Assembly: GCA_947074125.1 (NCBI GenBank)
Contig: CAMTOM010000081.1
Span: 1 to 6,617, forward strand
Direction: 5' to 3'
Source of the DNA: an uncultured Desulfovibrionaceae bacterium
Lineage (GTDB): Bacteria; Desulfobacterota; Desulfovibrionia; Desulfovibrionales; Desulfovibrionaceae
DNA length: 6,617 bases
The notes beneath the pieces were generated by a model. That model was not told the origin of the DNA and did not search any database. It saw nothing but the letters and a program-made list of their open reading frames with translations. The translations under genes were made by a program, and so were the position numbers. This document shows, piece by piece, positions 5,911-6,617 of this stretch (within the stretch, counting starts at the first letter, position 1; each line of letters begins with the position of its first letter).

Positions 5911-6417
5911 ATGGCTTCCGTTACTTTTATGGGCAATCCTTTGACACTGGAAGGTACATTGCCTTCCGTAGGACAGAAAGCTCCTGCTTTCATGGTGCTT
6001 GCCAATGATCTGACGCAGCGTTCACTTGGTGATTATGCGGGCAAGGTTGTTGTGATACTGACTGTGCCTTCACTGGATACGCCTGTGTGTGATATGGAGG
6101 TGCGGCGTTTCAATACAGAAGCGGCAGCGCTCTCAAGCAATGTGCGTATTTTGGCTGTGAGTTGTGACCTTCCTTTCGCGCAGGCTCGCTGGTGCGGGGC
6201 TGCTGGCGTCACTTCTGTGGAAGCCCTCTCTGACTATAAAGATACCGATTTGGGTAATAAATATGGTGTCTTGATTAAAGAGCTTCGTTTGCTTTCACGC
6301 GCTGTATTTGTGATTGATCCTGCTGGGGTGATCACATATATGCAGGTACTTGAGGAAATCACACAAGAGCCAGACTATGCGGCGGCTCTGGAAGCAATCA
6401 AAAAAATAGCATGTTAG
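5911..6417 (+). CDS. tpx: Thiol peroxidase (atypical 2-Cys peroxiredoxin, Tpx)
   Basis: Reduces hydrogen peroxide and alkyl hydroperoxides using thioredoxin. The 168-residue length matches E. coli Tpx. The peroxidatic site is VPSLDTPVC with Thr57 and Cys60. The resolving cysteine is Cys95 in FAQARWCGAAG. Arg130 in LLSRAVFVID is the conserved active-site arginine, and EEITQEPDY (148-156) is a family C-terminal block. There is no signal peptide, although E. coli Tpx was once called periplasmic; cytoplasmic action is expected. Two further cysteines, Cys85 and the C-terminal Cys168, lie outside the catalytic pair. Cys85 replaces the Ala of the common ADLPFAQ motif. ATG at 5911 has a strong AGGAG (5899-5903) with 7-base spacing. 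The gene ends at a strong hairpin (6467-6516). Peroxide defence would suit an anaerobe. Confidence 0.96.
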   Translation: MASVTFMGNPLTLEGTLPSVGQKAPAFMVLANDLTQRSLGDYAGKVVVILTVPSLDTPVCDMEVRRFNTEAAALSSNVRILAVSCDLPFAQARWCGAAGVTSVEALSDYKDTDLGNKYGVLIKELRLLSRAVFVIDPAGVITYMQVLEEITQEPDYAAALEAIKKIAC

Positions 6418-6466
6418 TATACTGTGCTGAGGCAGCCTTTCACATTGTCTTGAACGTGCTTTTTAC

Positions 6467-6516
6467 AAAATAATTGTGCGGCAGAAATAGCAATATTTCT
6501 GCCGCGCAATTATTTT
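6467..6516. terminator. Strong bidirectional terminator between tpx and the right-edge gene
   Basis: A 23-bp stem pairs 6467-6489 with 6494-6516. All pairs are Watson-Crick except one G-U, and the loop is GCAA (GNRA type). The base of the stem is AAAA/TTTT, so each strand ends the hairpin in a short T run (TTATTTT on plus). It lies 49 bases after the tpx stop and 20 bases past the stop of the convergent minus-strand gene. Confidence 0.88.
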
Positions 6517-6536
6517 ACAGGCTTGTGTAACTTCTT

Positions 6537-6617
6537 TTAGGTGCGTTGGCTCCAAGGCAAGGCATAATCCTCTACAGGAGCAAAATCATCTTCCAGTGCG
6601 GGTACCTCCTTCGCAAT
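6537..6617 (-). CDS. C-terminal end of an unrecognised protein, running off the right edge
   Basis: On the minus strand the frame is open from the window edge to TAA at 6537-6539, giving 26 residues. They read acidic then aromatic (VPALEDDFAPVEDYALPW), ending SQRT. The stop falls 20 bases before the strong bidirectional hairpin, as expected for a real convergent gene. The fragment is too short to name. The gene call rests on the open frame, protein-like composition and terminator placement. Confidence 0.55.
   Translation of the reverse strand: MAKEVPALEDDFAPVEDYALPWSQRT

Overview
The window looks like chromosome of a sulfate-reducer-type proteobacterium, most likely in or near Desulfovibrionaceae. 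This is inferred from the remembered resemblance of the PrmA and YcaO proteins to that group and from Gram-negative features such as a lipobox protein and a periplasmic-type signal peptide. No 16S rRNA or other taxonomic marker is present, so the placement is tentative.

Left part (1-1420): an unrecognised A+T-rich reading frame enters from the left edge and stops at 347. A hairpin that can terminate transcription in both directions follows, then a minus-strand tRNA-Pro(GGG) with its own promoter. Next comes a minus-strand beta-class carbonic anhydrase with an export signal and a clear sigma70-type promoter. There is no convincing terminator between the carbonic anhydrase and the tRNA.

Centre (1421-4986): an A+T-rich gap with inverted repeats separates the carbonic anhydrase from a tight three-gene minus-strand operon. 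In order of transcription its genes are a METTL/Methyltransf_16-like SAM methyltransferase, a 586-residue YcaO-domain protein with C-terminal TPR repeats, and an unrecognised lipoprotein. Both junctions are 4-base ATGA overlaps, so the three are probably translationally coupled. This is the most interesting part. YcaO proteins activate peptide backbone amides with ATP, and the N-terminal half resembles the methanogen McrA-thioamidation branch. No RiPP precursor, TfuA, cyclodehydratase partner or dehydrogenase is visible. An uncharacterised protein-modification pathway is plausible but unproven.

Right part (4987-6617): a plus-strand pair, prmA (ribosomal protein L11 methyltransferase) and tpx (thiol peroxidase), is divergent from the YcaO operon across a 194-base control region. 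A 23-bp hairpin with a GCAA loop ends tpx. It also serves a convergent minus-strand gene, of which only the last 26 codons are in the window.
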